From contig JAIUCV010000089.1 in NCBI GenBank assembly GCA_026724425.1, forward strand, positions 3,162,001-3,226,000: a stretch of DNA of 64,000 nucleotides, given 5' to 3'. Made by a program: the position numbers and the translations under genes. The stretch comes from Erythrophleum ivorense (taxonomy: Eukaryota > Streptophyta > Magnoliopsida > Fabales > Fabaceae). Below, one piece after another: positions 1 through 13,170 of this stretch (position 1 is the first letter of the stretch; each line of letters opens with the position of its first letter). Under the pieces are notes generated by a model, which made no database searches, was not told the origin of the DNA, and saw nothing but the letters and a program-made list of their open reading frames with translations.

Positions 1-1102
1 AAAAAGATAAGGAAGATAGTTTTCCTCCTCCATCAAACTTTCTATTTACCAAATGCAATTAGTGATTGGAATCCTTTCGTTTTCAATTTTTTCAATTTTC
101 CTAATTGAAAGAAAGTTTAATTTCTACAGTATTAATTTTTCATAACAAAAGATAATGTTAACTAGTTTCAACTTTTCTCGCCAAAATTTATACGCTGTGA
201 ACATTATTTTATTGCACAATTACCAGTAACATATATTACCAGAAAATATGCAATTTTTTTATATTTTATTTTTCTCCATTTGCTTTCGAACATTTTAAGA
301 GAAACTCCATTTCAGTCCACTGCTTCCATTCTATGCATTTAAAGTGGTAAACATTTCCCTTAGTGCCGTTTGGTATGCCCATTGAAAATGAATTCCGTCT
401 TCATAATTACATATAATATTTATTATATTTTTATAATTATTACTCAATAATATATATATATATATATAACTCGCACTGTTGCACTACTTCATGACATCAT
501 ATCAATTTATATACTGTTATTTATGTACTATTTTCCCCCCTTTCTGCAAGACCCTTATCTTTTTTTTCCTTTTTTCCCTGTAGAGCCTACAGGAACATTT
601 CTGAATCCCTTGCAGCAAGGGTACGTGCTAGTTTAAACTATAAATTCGTCTACGTATAGAATATATAATTATAAATATTTAATAGTTATATAAGAGTATA
701 AGCCCTTCCACAAGATCCCCGACTTTTTTCACCAACAATGAAAAAGGTATTCCCTGCCTTCTCCCTGTTTTTTTTCCCTTTTCCTTCCTTTGATTGTTTT
801 TACGAAGAATTGGAAGTTCGAAAAGGTGCTTTTAAGATGTGACAACAATCTTTTACCATCCATTATTTGTACAATGGAGCCCAAGGGATGTCAAAACATC
901 ACAAAATGCATGCATCCCCTGCGACTATAAAGGGACATCTTTTCCACCTAGATCAAACTAGAACTCGTTAGAACGCGGGCAACAGACTTCTATTCAATTG
1001 ATGAATTGATTAAATCCCATGAAAAACAGCTAAGAACAAGGGAATGTCTCTAATTGAACGAATTACAAAGGTGAAAGCCAAGGGACGATGCGGTGTTAAT
1101 GC
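1..1102. other. 3' flank of the SPT2 gene, no further gene
   Basis: No coding sequence is apparent. The part nearest the stop codon at 1103-1105 should be the SPT2 3'UTR, which lies to the left because the gene is on the minus strand. A short AT-rich stretch at about 354-470 begins with GTTTGGTAT and ends in a TA run. Its middle resembles 51795-51905 and, inverted, 15960-16030, so it is probably a remnant of a small dispersed element. The rest looks unstructured. Confidence 0.4.
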
Positions 1103-4100
1103 TCAAGCAAGCTTACGCTTATTTAACTTGGCCATTCGTCTTTTCCGCTCTTTTTCTTCCTCCTCCTCTATCAACCGGAGTTGCTCTTCATCCTCCCTCT
1201 TGGCAATTTTGGCACTGTATATATCACCAAAAGAAAACATAAATCAAACACCAGAAAAATTCATGATTACAAAGGAGGGCAAGCCAGAAATTTGATATAT
1301 AAAGGTGACCGGTAAATTTTGCAAGGCAAATATAAAAGGTTCTTACATCACGTGTCGTGGTACGTCTAAAGTAAGGGCCAATGGAGTAGTAAATACCAAA
1401 TTAAAGATTAAAGAAACAAACCTCCTTCTTTCCTCCCTCATGATGTCATCAAAGCCTGCCTCCATATTGATATCATCATCATCATCATCAGCAAACTTGT
1501 TGGGGTTGTAGCTGCAAAATATTCAACAAAATGATTATCAACAGTTAATAGATTAGCAGAAAGATGATTATCTCTGCGCTGAAATTGAGAACCTCCAACC
1601 AGAAATATCAAACACCAGGAACATACTACTGGTAAAATACTTTTGAAGATACAAAAAAGCTTGTTTGATTCTGCTCTGGTTTTAATGTTTTTAAAACAAA
1701 TGTTTTTTAAAACAAACTTTGAAAACAAAAAAATTAAAAAATCTGTTTGAATCATTATTTTTAAAAATTACTGTTTTCTATTTTTTTCCTGATTTTGCAG
1801 AATAAAAGTTAACAAAACATTTAAAAAATGTTTTATTTTTTTTGTTTCCAAAAACCCAATTCTGTTTTTATGTTTTACAAAACACTTTATAAAAAACACA
1901 TTATCAAACAAGTTTTTTTATTTTTTATTTTTGTTCTTAAAAACAGAAAACTAATTTTAAGAATTGTTCTGGAAACAAGAAATCAAATAGGCCCACAGAC
2001 TCTCCTATGAAATAAAAAAACGAATAAAGATCAGTGAATATAGACTGGCATTTTAAAAGATCCAGCTAAAGTCACTAGCAGACTAATGGTGAACAGAAAC
2101 AGAAACAAAAAATCACAGCCAACCCAGATGTCCTATGACAAATTACAAGTATATTCTCGGTCACAGCCAAAAGCTACCCAACAACTCCCAAATACTTATC
2201 ACACAATTCTTCCAATTTCAGAAGGACTACCAGTTGTACGATTTTAACATAGTCTCAATAACTGTACACAAAATCCACTCCCTTTAATCCACGTAAAGAA
2301 AATCAAGAGAAGAGCAGTTCATCAAGCAAGATCTGTAATCATTTGATTCGTTCCCATCATCTTTATCAAAAACATTGCAAGGAACAACTGCAAGTTAATA
2401 AAAACTAAAAACACTTACTGAAACATTCTTCTGATCATGCTAATAGCCCTTTGATCCTCATCATCATCATCATCATCAAAGGGTCGTCTTACAGGCTTCT
2501 TCTTGGGGCGTTGATCTTGGAAAGCCCGATGTGTTGGATTCTGAGTAGGTGGCTTTTTTGTCTGTTAAAACAACAGTTAAGAAAAAATATTATCTTCAAT
2601 AAGAAGCTAAAAATACATGTACACGAACATGTATACAGCATCACGAACCTGAGCAATTGATGATGCCACTGGCTGTTTGGGTATCATTTTAGGCTTTTCC
2701 CTTATGTCTTTTCTTTGTTCCACACTCTGCTTTGAAATAGATGATTGAGCTTTTACAAGGGGTGGTTTCTGCACAGCATTTACAGGGTTTTTTATACCTG
2801 AAGCCAAAGACGAATTGCCCATGGTACCAACAGGTGTCTTTGGAGGCAGGCCTTTTGGCCCCACTGGCCGGCCAGGTCCATTCCCACTGTTGTTCCCAAG
2901 CTGTTTTCTCAAATCTGCTGATGCCATACTAGGCTTACTGTTAGAAGTTAACTTATTATTGGACCCCGATTTAGGAGGCAATTGGCCACCCACAGATGTT
3001 AGTCTTGTGTCCTCACGACCACCATAAACTTGCTTGCCACCATTGCTTAAAGGCTGTTTACTCTTTCCTTGTACTTGAGCTGGCCGTGCCTCTTCAACAT
3101 CAGCAAAAAACCTGTATAAGTTTTCTCAATCATAATAATATGTTTAAACCCCACAAACATCCCACATAAACTTGTGATATACCAGAACTTCGGGCAGACA
3201 TATTCCTAGGTGGGGGCTCTTTCGCAGGAGCTGGAAGCTCTGCATCATCAGACAAAAGAAAGGAGTAATCTCTTGTATCCTTGATTTTCTGGGCTTTAAT
3301 TTTCACCTGCATAAACAAAAGAATTAATCACCATCATTTAGCGCACAGATGCTAGTTTATGTTAGAAGAGCAATTCCACATGAATAGCTTCAATACCTCA
3401 CTAGTTTTAGGAAGCTGATTATAAACTGAAGATTTTGATCCCCCTTTAGATACTTTGTTTTTGTTCTTGTTCTGCAGGCAAGATCATTGTGAGAATACCG
3501 ATGCACGGCATAATACAAGGCCAGAAATATATTAGAAAATATTTATCTTTTGCATAGTTTCCCAGCAGTGAAGGATAAAAAAATAGTGACAGGCGTGAAG
3601 CAACAAACAGACAAATACAGCAATTTGGACAATGCAACAAGAAACTCAGGAGTATATACAACAACAACAAAGCCTTTTCCCACTAAGTGGGGTCGGCTAT
3701 ATGGATCAATCGACGCTATAAACACCTATCGTAAATCATATTTTTAGACAAACCAGTTAAATCTAAATTTTTCTTAATAATTTCTCCTACAGTTTTTCTT
3801 GGTCTTCTTCTACCTCTAATTATTGGACTATTCTCCATCTCATCTATTCTCCTAACTGGAGTTTCTATAGGTCTCCTCCCGACATGACTGAACCATCTAA
3901 GTCTTGATTCTACAATCTTTTCGACAATAGGTGCGACTTCCACCTTCTCTCTAATGTATTCATTTCTAATTCGATCTCGTCTAATGTGTCCACTCATCCA
4001 ACACAACATTCTCATCTCTGCAACATTGAACTTATTCTCTTGTTGACTTTTTATTGCCCAACACTCAGTTCCATATAATATTGCAGGTCTTATAACTGTA

Positions 4101-7100
4101 CGGTAGAATTTACCCTTAAGTTTGAGTGGTACTCTTCTATCACAAATAACACCCGAAGCACTCTTCTATCTCTTGTTGACTTTTTATTGCCCAACACTCA
4201 GTTCCATATAACATTGCAGGTCTTATAACTGTACAGTAGAATTTATCCTTAAGTTTGAGTGGTACTCTTCTATCACAAATAACACCCGAAGCACTCCTCC
4301 ACTTCATCCACCCCGCTTGAATCCTGTGTTACGTCTTCTTCTATTTCCCCGTTATGTTGTATGACAGATCCAAGATATTTAAATCGTGTAACTTGTGGTA
4401 TAATATGTTCTCCAATTTTCACTTCTGCGCTAGAAGTGGTGTGTCTCTTACTAAACTTACACTCCATATACTCCGTTTTACTTCTACTTAAATGAAATCC
4501 ATAAATTTCCAAAACTAATCTCCACCTCTCCAACTTCTCATTCATTTCCACTCTCAATTCTCCAACTAAGACAATATCGTTTGCAAAAAGCATACACCAT
4601 GGCACCGACTCTTGGATATGTTCAGTAAACACATCCAATACTAGAGTAAAAAGATAAGGGCTCAGAGTTGACCCTTGATGTAAGCCAATAGTTATCGGAA
4701 AATCTTCTGTAGGTCCACCTTTTGTTACTACCTTAGTTATAGCCTCATCATACATATCTTGTATTGCTCGAATATAAGCTATACGAACTCTTTTTTTTTT
4801 CCAGGGCCTTCCATAGAAGTAAAGAAAGCACACTAAAATGGAATAAGATAAAGCTATCTATTCCTAACTCTGGTCCCAAGTGATGAGGAGTTCAGTCCTT
4901 GCCTCTCCCATACTTAAAAAATGTTATCACGCAAAAAAATAAATGAATAGACAAAGCTAAGGTCTAAAAAAGAAAGGATGTCTAAAATAAAAAGTGAAAT
5001 TTAGAGGAGGCAGCACCACATAGGCAAGAACAGAAAAGGGATGAAACTCAACGCAAAATAAATAATAAACACACGTTAAATCTATGACTATGAGCTATCT
5101 CATACCTCAGGAGCCTCAACTCATATTCCTCACTCCTAAAAACTTCCAAGCCAAACAAGAATTAAACTTAAGAAAGTTGGCATCAAAAGGGGGGAAAAAT
5201 TCATGCATAAATAAATAAGAAAAAATCTACCAACATATACTGCAATATCTCAATTGGTTATTCCTCTATTCATGAGATGGCAGACTAAAGAGGAAAAGGA
5301 ATCACTTACTATATTTGAACAGGTAAATTTTTTTGTGCAACTTTCTTTGTTGGGCATATCACTATGGGTATGTTTGGATTGAGATGAATGAAGGGAAAGA
5401 GAAATTTTTAGACATTTCCTTTGACTAGATTCAAAACATTCTTTTCCTTCCCTTCTCATCCATTTATTCTACTCAATCAAAACATATTCAATGAGGAAAA
5501 AAATGTTAGATTTAAATCTTAAAAAAATATATAAATTAAAATTTCCCTTTCCTTCTCTTTTCCTTCCGTTCTCCTCAATCCATACCCACCCTAGGAACAA
5601 TGTGCCAGTAGCCATAAGAACAAGACGGCCACTGTACCACACGAGACCACTTCATGAATATGCCCAACAGAAAGAAGTCACAATACATACAAGTAATTCT
5701 GATAGATTGAAAGTTAAAGCTATCCAATACAAATTAAAAAAAAAAAATTATTTAACAAAATGGCAAAACAAGGTATCTGAGTTCTTACGATATTATGTGG
5801 GTTAGAAAGCATAGATGCCAAATGCTGGTTTTCTAACAATGACTTGCTCTCTTGGATGACTCTTTGTGCAATAACAGGTTGCGAAGGACCAAAAAATGAA
5901 CCATAACTGCAACAATAAATGAAGAATGTATTTTGAGAAATACTCACAGTAAGTAATTTCATCCTAGCACTGCAACATCCCAACTAAACATAAACAATAT
6001 AAATGATGAGCATAAAAAATGTGTGAAAATATTAAGTTCAACTACACAAACAAAAAGGAAAAATAAACAAAATCTGTAGCCAAGCACAGGAAATAATAGA
6101 TTTCTAGTGTAAAGTAAAAGTCAAACAGCAAAGCATGCTTAAAGCTGCTAAGCACAGAAACAACATCACTTTACAAACAAATAAATGAGGTAGAGGACGT
6201 CTGTACAGATTTATTTTCCAACAAAAGCAGAGAGTTTTACTAGAAAGAAAAGAAAATACAACTCATTGGAGGATAAGATTACTACGATATCCTTGAAAAA
6301 GAAAGACAAGATAATATGAACCCATAACAAAGTGACAAAAGTCCTAGAAAACTTGTAAGTGTAAAAGAACCTCCAGTCTCCATATAAGTCAAGAAATGCC
6401 CACAAGATGGTTAAGACTTTGGGGAGAGCAAAAAGAAAGTAGCCTCCTAATGGAAATACATAAATCTTCCAAATGAGGCAAATGATAGAGACTAATGAGC
6501 AAATATCCCTAGTACAACTAACTGTGTACAAATTACCATTACAAATAAAATATGTTAACAAAAAGATGCTGCTCTGCACTTGAACCCTTGAGTCAAAGAC
6601 AAAGTCAACATAAAATATTTACAAATGCTGCAAATTTACTGATAATTACAAGGTGATTCATGTATTGAGTGATGACATAGTTAAGACTCATAACTCATTA
6701 AAGCACCTATGTAGTGCAAGATCTTAATCTCAAGAGATCACTAAACAGTTTTTCATTTCATTAACATAAAAACGTCAAATTTGCAAGTTTACCAAAGGAT
6801 ATGTAACACCTAGATAATGCCACTCAAGCAAGCCAACTGATTCCCTCCAATAGAAATAACAAATGAGGTTCATGATAGTATTGGGAAAATTATTAAAAAA
6901 AAAAAAAAGTACATTCAATGTTTGCTCACACAATCTGCAAGCTCAAGGGCTTTCAGTAATCACTACCTTTGCATAAGTCAAAATAGGACTTGCTTGTAAT
7001 GCATAAAAGCTCAAATCAATCAGAAAATGGTGACTTCTTGCCATTTCTGATTCCATTTTGAATGCTTTTCTGAACAATATGATTAAACCAATATGGAATC

Positions 7101-9271
7101 TTCAAAATTTGGATATGAGATGGCTTCAGTGACAAGAATCATGACAGGTGAATTATATATAAAAAACAGTAATCTATCAAAGCTCAAAGGTTTTGACATA
7201 GTTGTCAAATCATAATATGTAGTGCAAATTAGAAATCATATTTCTAAATCATGAATCATAAATCAAATTGTACGATTCAATAATAAGTGAAAAATAGCCT
7301 AAATATAAAATATGACTTATGTATATCTTTATAATATGCATAAAGCACTCAAGTTAGTGAATCTAACCCAAGAGTTAAGCAAAATACTTAAACATAAGTC
7401 ACATATAAGCTTGTTAGTCATATAATTTTTAAACAATTAATTCTTGAAATAATCTCAAGTAATATCCTTCTTTGCTTTCTTTATAAGATGCATAGACAAC
7501 ACTAAACAACAATACAATAGCAGCAGCAAAATGGTTGCTTCAAAAAAGCTTCTGCCAAGGAACAACCAGAAAATGGCACCTTCTTCCCAGTTCTAATTCT
7601 ACTTTGAATGCTTTTCTGAACAATATGATTAAAACAATAAGGAATCTTCAAAAATGGATATGAGATGGCTTCAATAACAATAATCTCGATCAGTGAACTA
7701 TACATAAAAACAGTAATCTATCTACACTGAATGTATATAATAGCATGCAATTCCAGACAACAGAAGAAAGGTGACAAGGCTAAGCTCAAAGATTTTGACA
7801 TGGTTGTCAAATCATAACACGTATCGCAAATCATAAATCAAATATCAAGTGAAAAATAGATTAAAATATAAAATATGACCAGTGTGTATCCTTATAATAT
7901 GCATAAAACACTCAAGATGGTAAATTTAACCCAAGAGTTAAGAAAAGTACTTAAACATAAGTCATAGATAAGCTTATTAGTCATATAATGTGTAAATAAT
8001 CAACTCTTGAAATAATCTCAAGTAATATCCTTTTTTGCTTTCTTTATGAGAGGCATAAACAACACTTAACAATAATACAACAGGAGCAGCGAAATAGTTA
8101 CTTGAAAAAAGTTTCTGTCAAAGAACAATCAGAATATTGTTCCCTAACAATGTGATAACATCTACTTTAAATGAAACAATCATTTATAGTGTGTTTGGTA
8201 AAGATTGTTGTAAATATATGTAAGTACATACAATTTAAAAAACACACATAGTGAAGTTAAATGGATACAATTTCAAATTAGGAAAAGGTAATTGTCAGAG
8301 ACTCAGAATTTTAAATGTTAAAAGTCTTTAGGCATTTCATATATTGGAAAGTCACAACTTCTTTGAAAAGCACCCACAAGGTGCTTCTCAAAAGCAGCTA
8401 CAGCAATGAAGAATCACTGGAGGAAATAACCTCCACAAAATTTTACCAAGCACAAAATTAAGACTTTCACTGTCCAAAAGCATTAGCATTAAAAGCTACG
8501 GCAATTCCAAATGGAGCTTGATAATATAACATCACTTTTGTGTCAGGTAGTTAACGCTTTAGACTGAAAGCTGTGTAACTGTTGATCACTGCCAAACAGT
8601 TTTTCATACCAACACCTTGTCTATCATAACTAAATTTATAAACCACTTGCAAGCATAACTAAACTCCATTTGATCATTCAAGGGAATATCAGACAGATGC
8701 AAAAGAAAATAGAAATCAATGCAAAGGTGTACCACATGATAAGGCAATCAATGTGACAAAGGAAGCAGTTAAACAACCTGATTAGTATCCTTTGAAAACA
8801 AAGTCAAAGATAAGAGGTTAAGAACCAGTGAAAACTCGTTCTAATGGGTACAACACTCACTTATCATAAGGAAGCTTTTTCTTCCTTTCACTTGAACCGG
8901 CAGGTGAAGTACTGCTCTCCTTCTTCATCTGCTTTCTAATTGATTCTTTCAATTTCTGCCTCAATTCAAGGTACTCCAGTTCTTCCTTTGGTGGTTTAGG
9001 AGGCTGTTCCTCTTCATATTCCTCCTCTCCATCCTCTTTATAATTATATTCTTGCTCTTGTCCCTCATCCTCATAATCATCATAATCCTCATAACCCTAC
9101 AAAAAGGGAATAAGAGGAATAATGAGGCATAAAAACTAGTACCACGCAAGATTATTAGATGTAGGAAGAAAATGAACAAAGGGGGTTAAAAAAAAAAAGA
9201 AAAAGCTGACAAGCAATGGACATTTTGTCCTCGAAGTTGAGACTGCTTACGTCTCTCTCATATTCCTGCAT
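1103..9271 (-). CDS. SPT2: SPT2-family chromatin protein
   Basis: Nine coding exons in transcript order: 9271-9251, 9096-8861, 5906-5789, 3471-3397, 3306-3183, 3091-2649, 2561-2419, 1511-1422, 1214-1103. All junctions are GT-AG and the phases close to 1362 nt (453 aa). The first exon is only seven codons (MQEYERD). Residues about 8-45 are Asp/Glu/Tyr-rich. A basic stretch around residues 58-82 precedes PYDNYGSFFGPSQPVIAQR, which is typical of plant homologues. The middle is Ser/Pro/Lys-rich and presumably disordered. The C-terminal SPT2 domain (about 360-453) shows RRPFDDDDDDEDQRAI, MIRRMFHYNPNKFADDDDDD, GFDDIMREERRSAKIAKRE and a Glu/Arg/Lys-rich helix ending in KLA. Yeast and animal SPT2 bind H3-H4 through this region and act as nuclear histone chaperones during transcription; that role is inferred here from family membership. 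Introns 2 and 3 are large and repeat-filled. Confidence 0.9.
3655..4833 (-). mobile_element. 5'-truncated RTE-type non-LTR retrotransposon (dead)
   Basis: This fragment lies in SPT2 intron 3, in the same orientation as the gene. Minus-strand translation of 4833-4290 gives part of a reverse transcriptase: GLHQGSTLSPYLFTLVLDV, then the active-site region MLFANDIVLVGE, SRSKTEYMECKFS and VTRFKYLGSVIQ. Translation of 4015-3716 gives the following RTE-type C-terminal region (RMLCWMSGHIRRDRIRNEYI, RLRWFSHVGRRP). The 3' end carries the short conserved segment found at plant RTE termini (plus strand CCCACTAAGTGGGGTCGGCT, about 3679-3698) and an ACA-triplet tail at about 3655-3672. The catalytic FADD box reads FAND, the frame is interrupted, and the 5' part (endonuclease) is missing. 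It cannot be autonomous. Confidence 0.85.
4037..4302. repeat. 133-bp tandem duplication inside the RTE fragment
   Basis: Two adjacent copies (4037-4169 and 4170-4302) each start with CTCTTGTTGACTTTTTATTG and continue nearly identically through the segment ending CACCCGAAGCACTC. The duplication sits between the two readable parts of the element's protein and contributes to its broken frame. Confidence 0.85.
5364..5591. mobile_element. Small MITE in SPT2 intron 3
   Basis: The left end reads GGGTATGTTTGGATTGAG followed by purine-rich sequence. The reverse complement of the right end reads GGGTGGGTATGGATTGAG followed by similar purine-rich sequence. The unit is about 225 bp, non-coding, with an AT-rich centre. 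This fits a short terminal-inverted-repeat element. The superfamily is not assigned because I could not define a clean target-site duplication. Confidence 0.6.
7023..8110. repeat. Large tandem duplication inside SPT2 intron 2
   Basis: The stretch beginning near 7023 (containing AATGCTTTTCTGAACAATAT) recurs from about 7566. The following segment (GTTGTCAAATCATAA at about 7201, through the CAGCAGCAAAATGGTTGCTT region) recurs from about 7802 to 8110. The two units are roughly 545-600 bp apart and clearly diverged by substitutions and indels. No coding frame is conserved. A single-unit version is found in the decayed SPT2 copy at 17845-18120. Confidence 0.75.
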
Positions 9272-9970
9272 TGCCGCTTGATGAAGAAATAGACAGCCAC
9301 CAATTACAAGTATCCAGAGTCCCAAACCGCAAATATAAGAAACTCGATAGATGGCCTACTCTGCTGGTACCAAACCACAATGCAAATTTAGATTAGAAAC
9401 GAAGCTGAATTTCTCCGCACTATAACTGACAGTGTGTATTAGGAAAGACGAGAGCAAAAAGGAATCCAATTCCCTTAACAAAATAGATACAATCTTCTCT
9501 CAGGAAAAATAAAACTGGCTAATAGGGTGAACAATTAGCTAGCATTGAACAGAAATTTATATGCTTGTTTGTTTATTCCCCAAATTGCCACTCACGCGAA
9601 GATCTCAAAGATATTCAATGCTTGTGCAGTAAAACCTAGGAGCAAAATCGCCTCATATTCATCGGAGGCAGCTGAATCGACTCAGGTTTTGGGGGAAAAT
9701 CTACAGAGACCAAAAATATATAAACAATTGCAACAAGCATAAATTTAACAAATGGAATAGAACTGGAAGAATGAAAGGAAAGAAAGAATTAGAGAAAGCT
9801 TACCGTGATCTCTCCACAGCGGAGAGGTGTCAATTAGGGCAGAAAAGCGAAAAAAATTGGGGCAGAACGGCCTTTTATGTTGTCATTCCAGAAATTTCCA
9901 TCCATCTACTTCCACCGTGCTCCCTATCCATGGACCTATCGTGAATCCGATCGTACTCATTACCCACCCG
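9272..9970 (-). promoter_or_regulatory. SPT2 5'UTR with leader intron, and proximal promoter
   Basis: On the minus strand a GC-richer leader at about 9900-9804 ends in a good donor (CACG then GTAAGC, exon end 9804). A matching acceptor (CATCAAG then CGGCA) lies five bases upstream of the ATG, giving an inferred 5'UTR intron of 9803-9277. The leader and promoter (9790-9965) are recognisably repeated at 17580-17830. The transcription start is not resolved and no convincing TATA box was seen. Confidence 0.45.
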
Positions 9971-12657
9971 ACCCGGATCATTACAATCTTTTATTAACAA
10001 CACTTTTAATAGGCTGCAATAAATCAACAATAATTTATTAAAAATTATGTATATCAATATCTTTACGTTACTTTTCGAATTTGAATTCTTTATATTTAAC
10101 TAATAAATATATAGTGTGCATTTAAAAAAATTAATAATTAATACAAGGAGACAAGGTAAATATCAAATGTATTTATATTATTTTGCTTTATTTTATTCCT
10201 TAAATATGTGATACATTACTAAAAACATCACAATCTGTTCCCTCTCACATCACTTGGTCATGTAACATAATGTATATTCTAAGAGAATTTTGGGGTGCAC
10301 CACTATATCTCACATTTAAAATTTGATTCATACATATAAGCCTTTGTAATATAAAATAAATCATAACCATTAAATGTAAATATACATTAGATGCATTAAC
10401 GAATTTCACGTTTATTCTATTCAATTTGATTCTACCAATAGTAGATTAACCCATAAGATAAATAATAAATATTAAATTAAATTAAAAAATAGACACAAAA
10501 TAAGAGTCAATTTTTAGATGTTTGTTGTAAAATCTTCAATAATTTTTTTTTGAAAAAATAACTTAATTATATAATTTTCTTACAAAAAATATATGTAATC
10601 CGTATCTAAAATTATTCATTTAACTAATGTACTTTATAAGAAATGTAACCTTTCAAAAATATATTTCTTAATACTAATGCTATACATTTTTGTTAAAAAC
10701 AATAAAATTCGATTATTTTAAATTTTTTTATGTTTATAATAGTTCTTTTATTAATTAAGTATATGTGTAATATATATTATTGCCAAAATTAAATATTATT
10801 TTTAATTGGTTAAGTTTATTTTAAAAGTTATTTTGTGAATATAGTTTTTATTTTTAATATGTAATTATTTTTTTATTAATTGTCTTTAAAGGTTATTAAA
10901 TTTTAAAAGAGTGATTATCTCATAATTTGTTAATTTTAAAAAAATTGAGAATAGTTACGATTCTAGTAAAAAACGAAAGAAGGTTGAATTTTTAGTTGTA
11001 ACTTATATTTTAATTTTAGAGATGAAAGAGAAATTTTTTATGACATAAAAAAAAAGACCATGTAATTACATCGTATCTCTATAGAGAAAATGAGACCAAG
11101 TGGCTCATAATATGGAAAAGAATTTTTAAAAAGGCCTCATCGCATAATACTTAGCATATTTAATAAAATCAAATTAGATTGATTAGTTTAATTAAAAAGT
11201 AATAAATTAGTCCTCAGTTTAATTTAGTAGGTCCAGAAAACTAATTTATTAAAAAATTGATTAAAAATATATTAAATTAATCAACAACTAATAAAATCAA
11301 TAAAAATCATATGGTTAAATGGGTCAAACAATGTTTTGGTGGATCTCAAACTCAAAAATAAAGAAAAGAATTTAGAGGAGAAAGAACAAAACAAAAATTG
11401 AAGATGAAAGAACAAAAATTGGAAAAGGATGGCGTTGGATAGAGTTTTGGACGACGAAGCTGCGTAAGGCGGGAAAGGGGACCGACGGTGGCTAACGGAA
11501 CCATTCCAAGAGAGATGAGAAAGAGTCTGCTGCATTAAGATACAGTGAAGAAGAAGGACAAACGTGAGATACAAGGAAGAAAACGGAAGCAGACATGAGA
11601 AGGAGCCTGGTCTTAAGTTAGTCAAATTTGTAGGGAAAGTTATATTTAAAAATTTAAGTTATAAAAGATTTTAAAAATTAAAATTATTTTAATGATCAAA
11701 ATTATTATTAAATTTTAAAAGTTCTATTATTAAAATTTTAAAATTTTAAAATTATATTTTTTAAAAAATTAATATTTAAATTATTTAAATTATAATTTCT
11801 TTCAAGTTTAAAATAAGTTTTAGTATATGTTTGGGTCTGCCCTTAGACATAGAGAAAATCACGTTCAATAATCACTTTTATGCAAAAACAATTCTTTGTT
11901 GTTTTTACCCAAATCACATTAAAAAAAAAAAAAGAGAGTTAAGCTAAACATGTACTTAATGACCAAACTAATTGGTTGTATTATTAGAGTTTAAACAAAT
12001 TATTATAAAACTTTTAATTTTTTTATTATAAATGTTTTTTAAATTTTTTTAATTTAAATTTAATTAAAGCTTGTGAGCATTTATGGCGGACGTGAAGAGA
12101 CATGAAGAGACGTGAAGATATAATGAAAATTGCGAACTTTTGTTTTAATCAACTGCGCGGCATTTATTTTTAAGATGAAATTTTTGTAGTTAACAAATTA
12201 TTTTTAATTTATTTCTATTATAATTTTGTTTTGTTATTTTGTAATGATAATAGACAATTTAATCAACCATATAATTAATACTCTAAAATTTTAATAGGTA
12301 TTTTTTAATTTTTTTATTAATTTTTTTAATAAATGTAGATAATTCTTTTGTTTATGAGAATAATTTATTAATATTACTCAAACTTTTAAAGAAGTATAAA
12401 ATCAATAATAAATATTTAAAATCTATTAATACTAATTTATTTTTTATTATTTATTATATTAAATTTTTATATATAAATTTAAAAATTATATATTTGATTA
12501 TTATTCATTCAATTACAATCAAGGTAGTAAATTATGAATCATTATCTTAACTTGTTTAATAAATAATCTGATTTTAAAAATATTTATTTATACTTAGCTA
12601 CAAACAATCTACACTTCTTTCTTTCTTTTTTAATAATATGAAACTCCTAAAAATTAA
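9971..12657. other. AT-rich intergenic DNA
   Basis: Very AT-rich sequence with no gene or RNA that I could recognise. Long A/T runs dominate 10480-11280 and 11640-12640. A somewhat less AT-rich island at about 11330-11620 contains an open frame on the minus strand without recognisable protein features. I treat that frame as chance. Confidence 0.5.
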
Positions 12658-12689
12658 ATATACATTAGTTTTTTCTTTGGAAAAGATCA

Positions 12690-13145
12690 AGGGGAAATTA
12701 CATTTTATCATTCTAAAATATAGCCCAATCACAATATTTGTATTTGAACTTTAAAATGACACTTTGCTCCTTGAATTATTATAAAAAGTGAAAACAATTT
12801 TTCATTTATTAGCCTTCTTATGACTAATAGAAGTTGAGTTTTGAACATGTCAAAGTTAATTTTCTATGATATGTTATGAGAAAAATTACTAATATCATTG
12901 TGAAAATATTTATTTCTCTTGCGACAAATAGTATAATATGACTTTTATTTTTGAAATAGATAGTACAAGTCTTCCTTTATATGCTTAAAAGTCAACTTAT
13001 GTTAATTAATATAACTATTAGATATTAAATTTAATAGATGTTTAATAACTTTGCTTTTTGTGATAGTTTAGAGAAACACAATTTTACACTGTAAAAATTA
13101 AGTACTAATATTATAATTATACTATAATTCAAAGGGAAAATTATA
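12690..13145. mobile_element. Foldback MITE, older copy
   Basis: About 455 bp. The left end GGGGAAATTACATTTTATCA and the reverse complement of the right end share a long imperfect inverted repeat of roughly 100 bp or more, both reaching a segment like TTATAAAAAGTG / TATCACAAAAAGC. It is a diverged sister of the element at 21256-21723, duplicated with its flanks rather than inserted independently. Confidence 0.65.
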
Positions 13146-13170
13146 CTCTCTCTACAATTATAAAGGAATT

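Noticed and set aside
11281..11625. 114-codon minus-strand open frame in the AT-rich intergenic region
   Set aside because: Low-complexity Ser/Phe/Leu translation with no motif, no splice partners and no promoter-like context.
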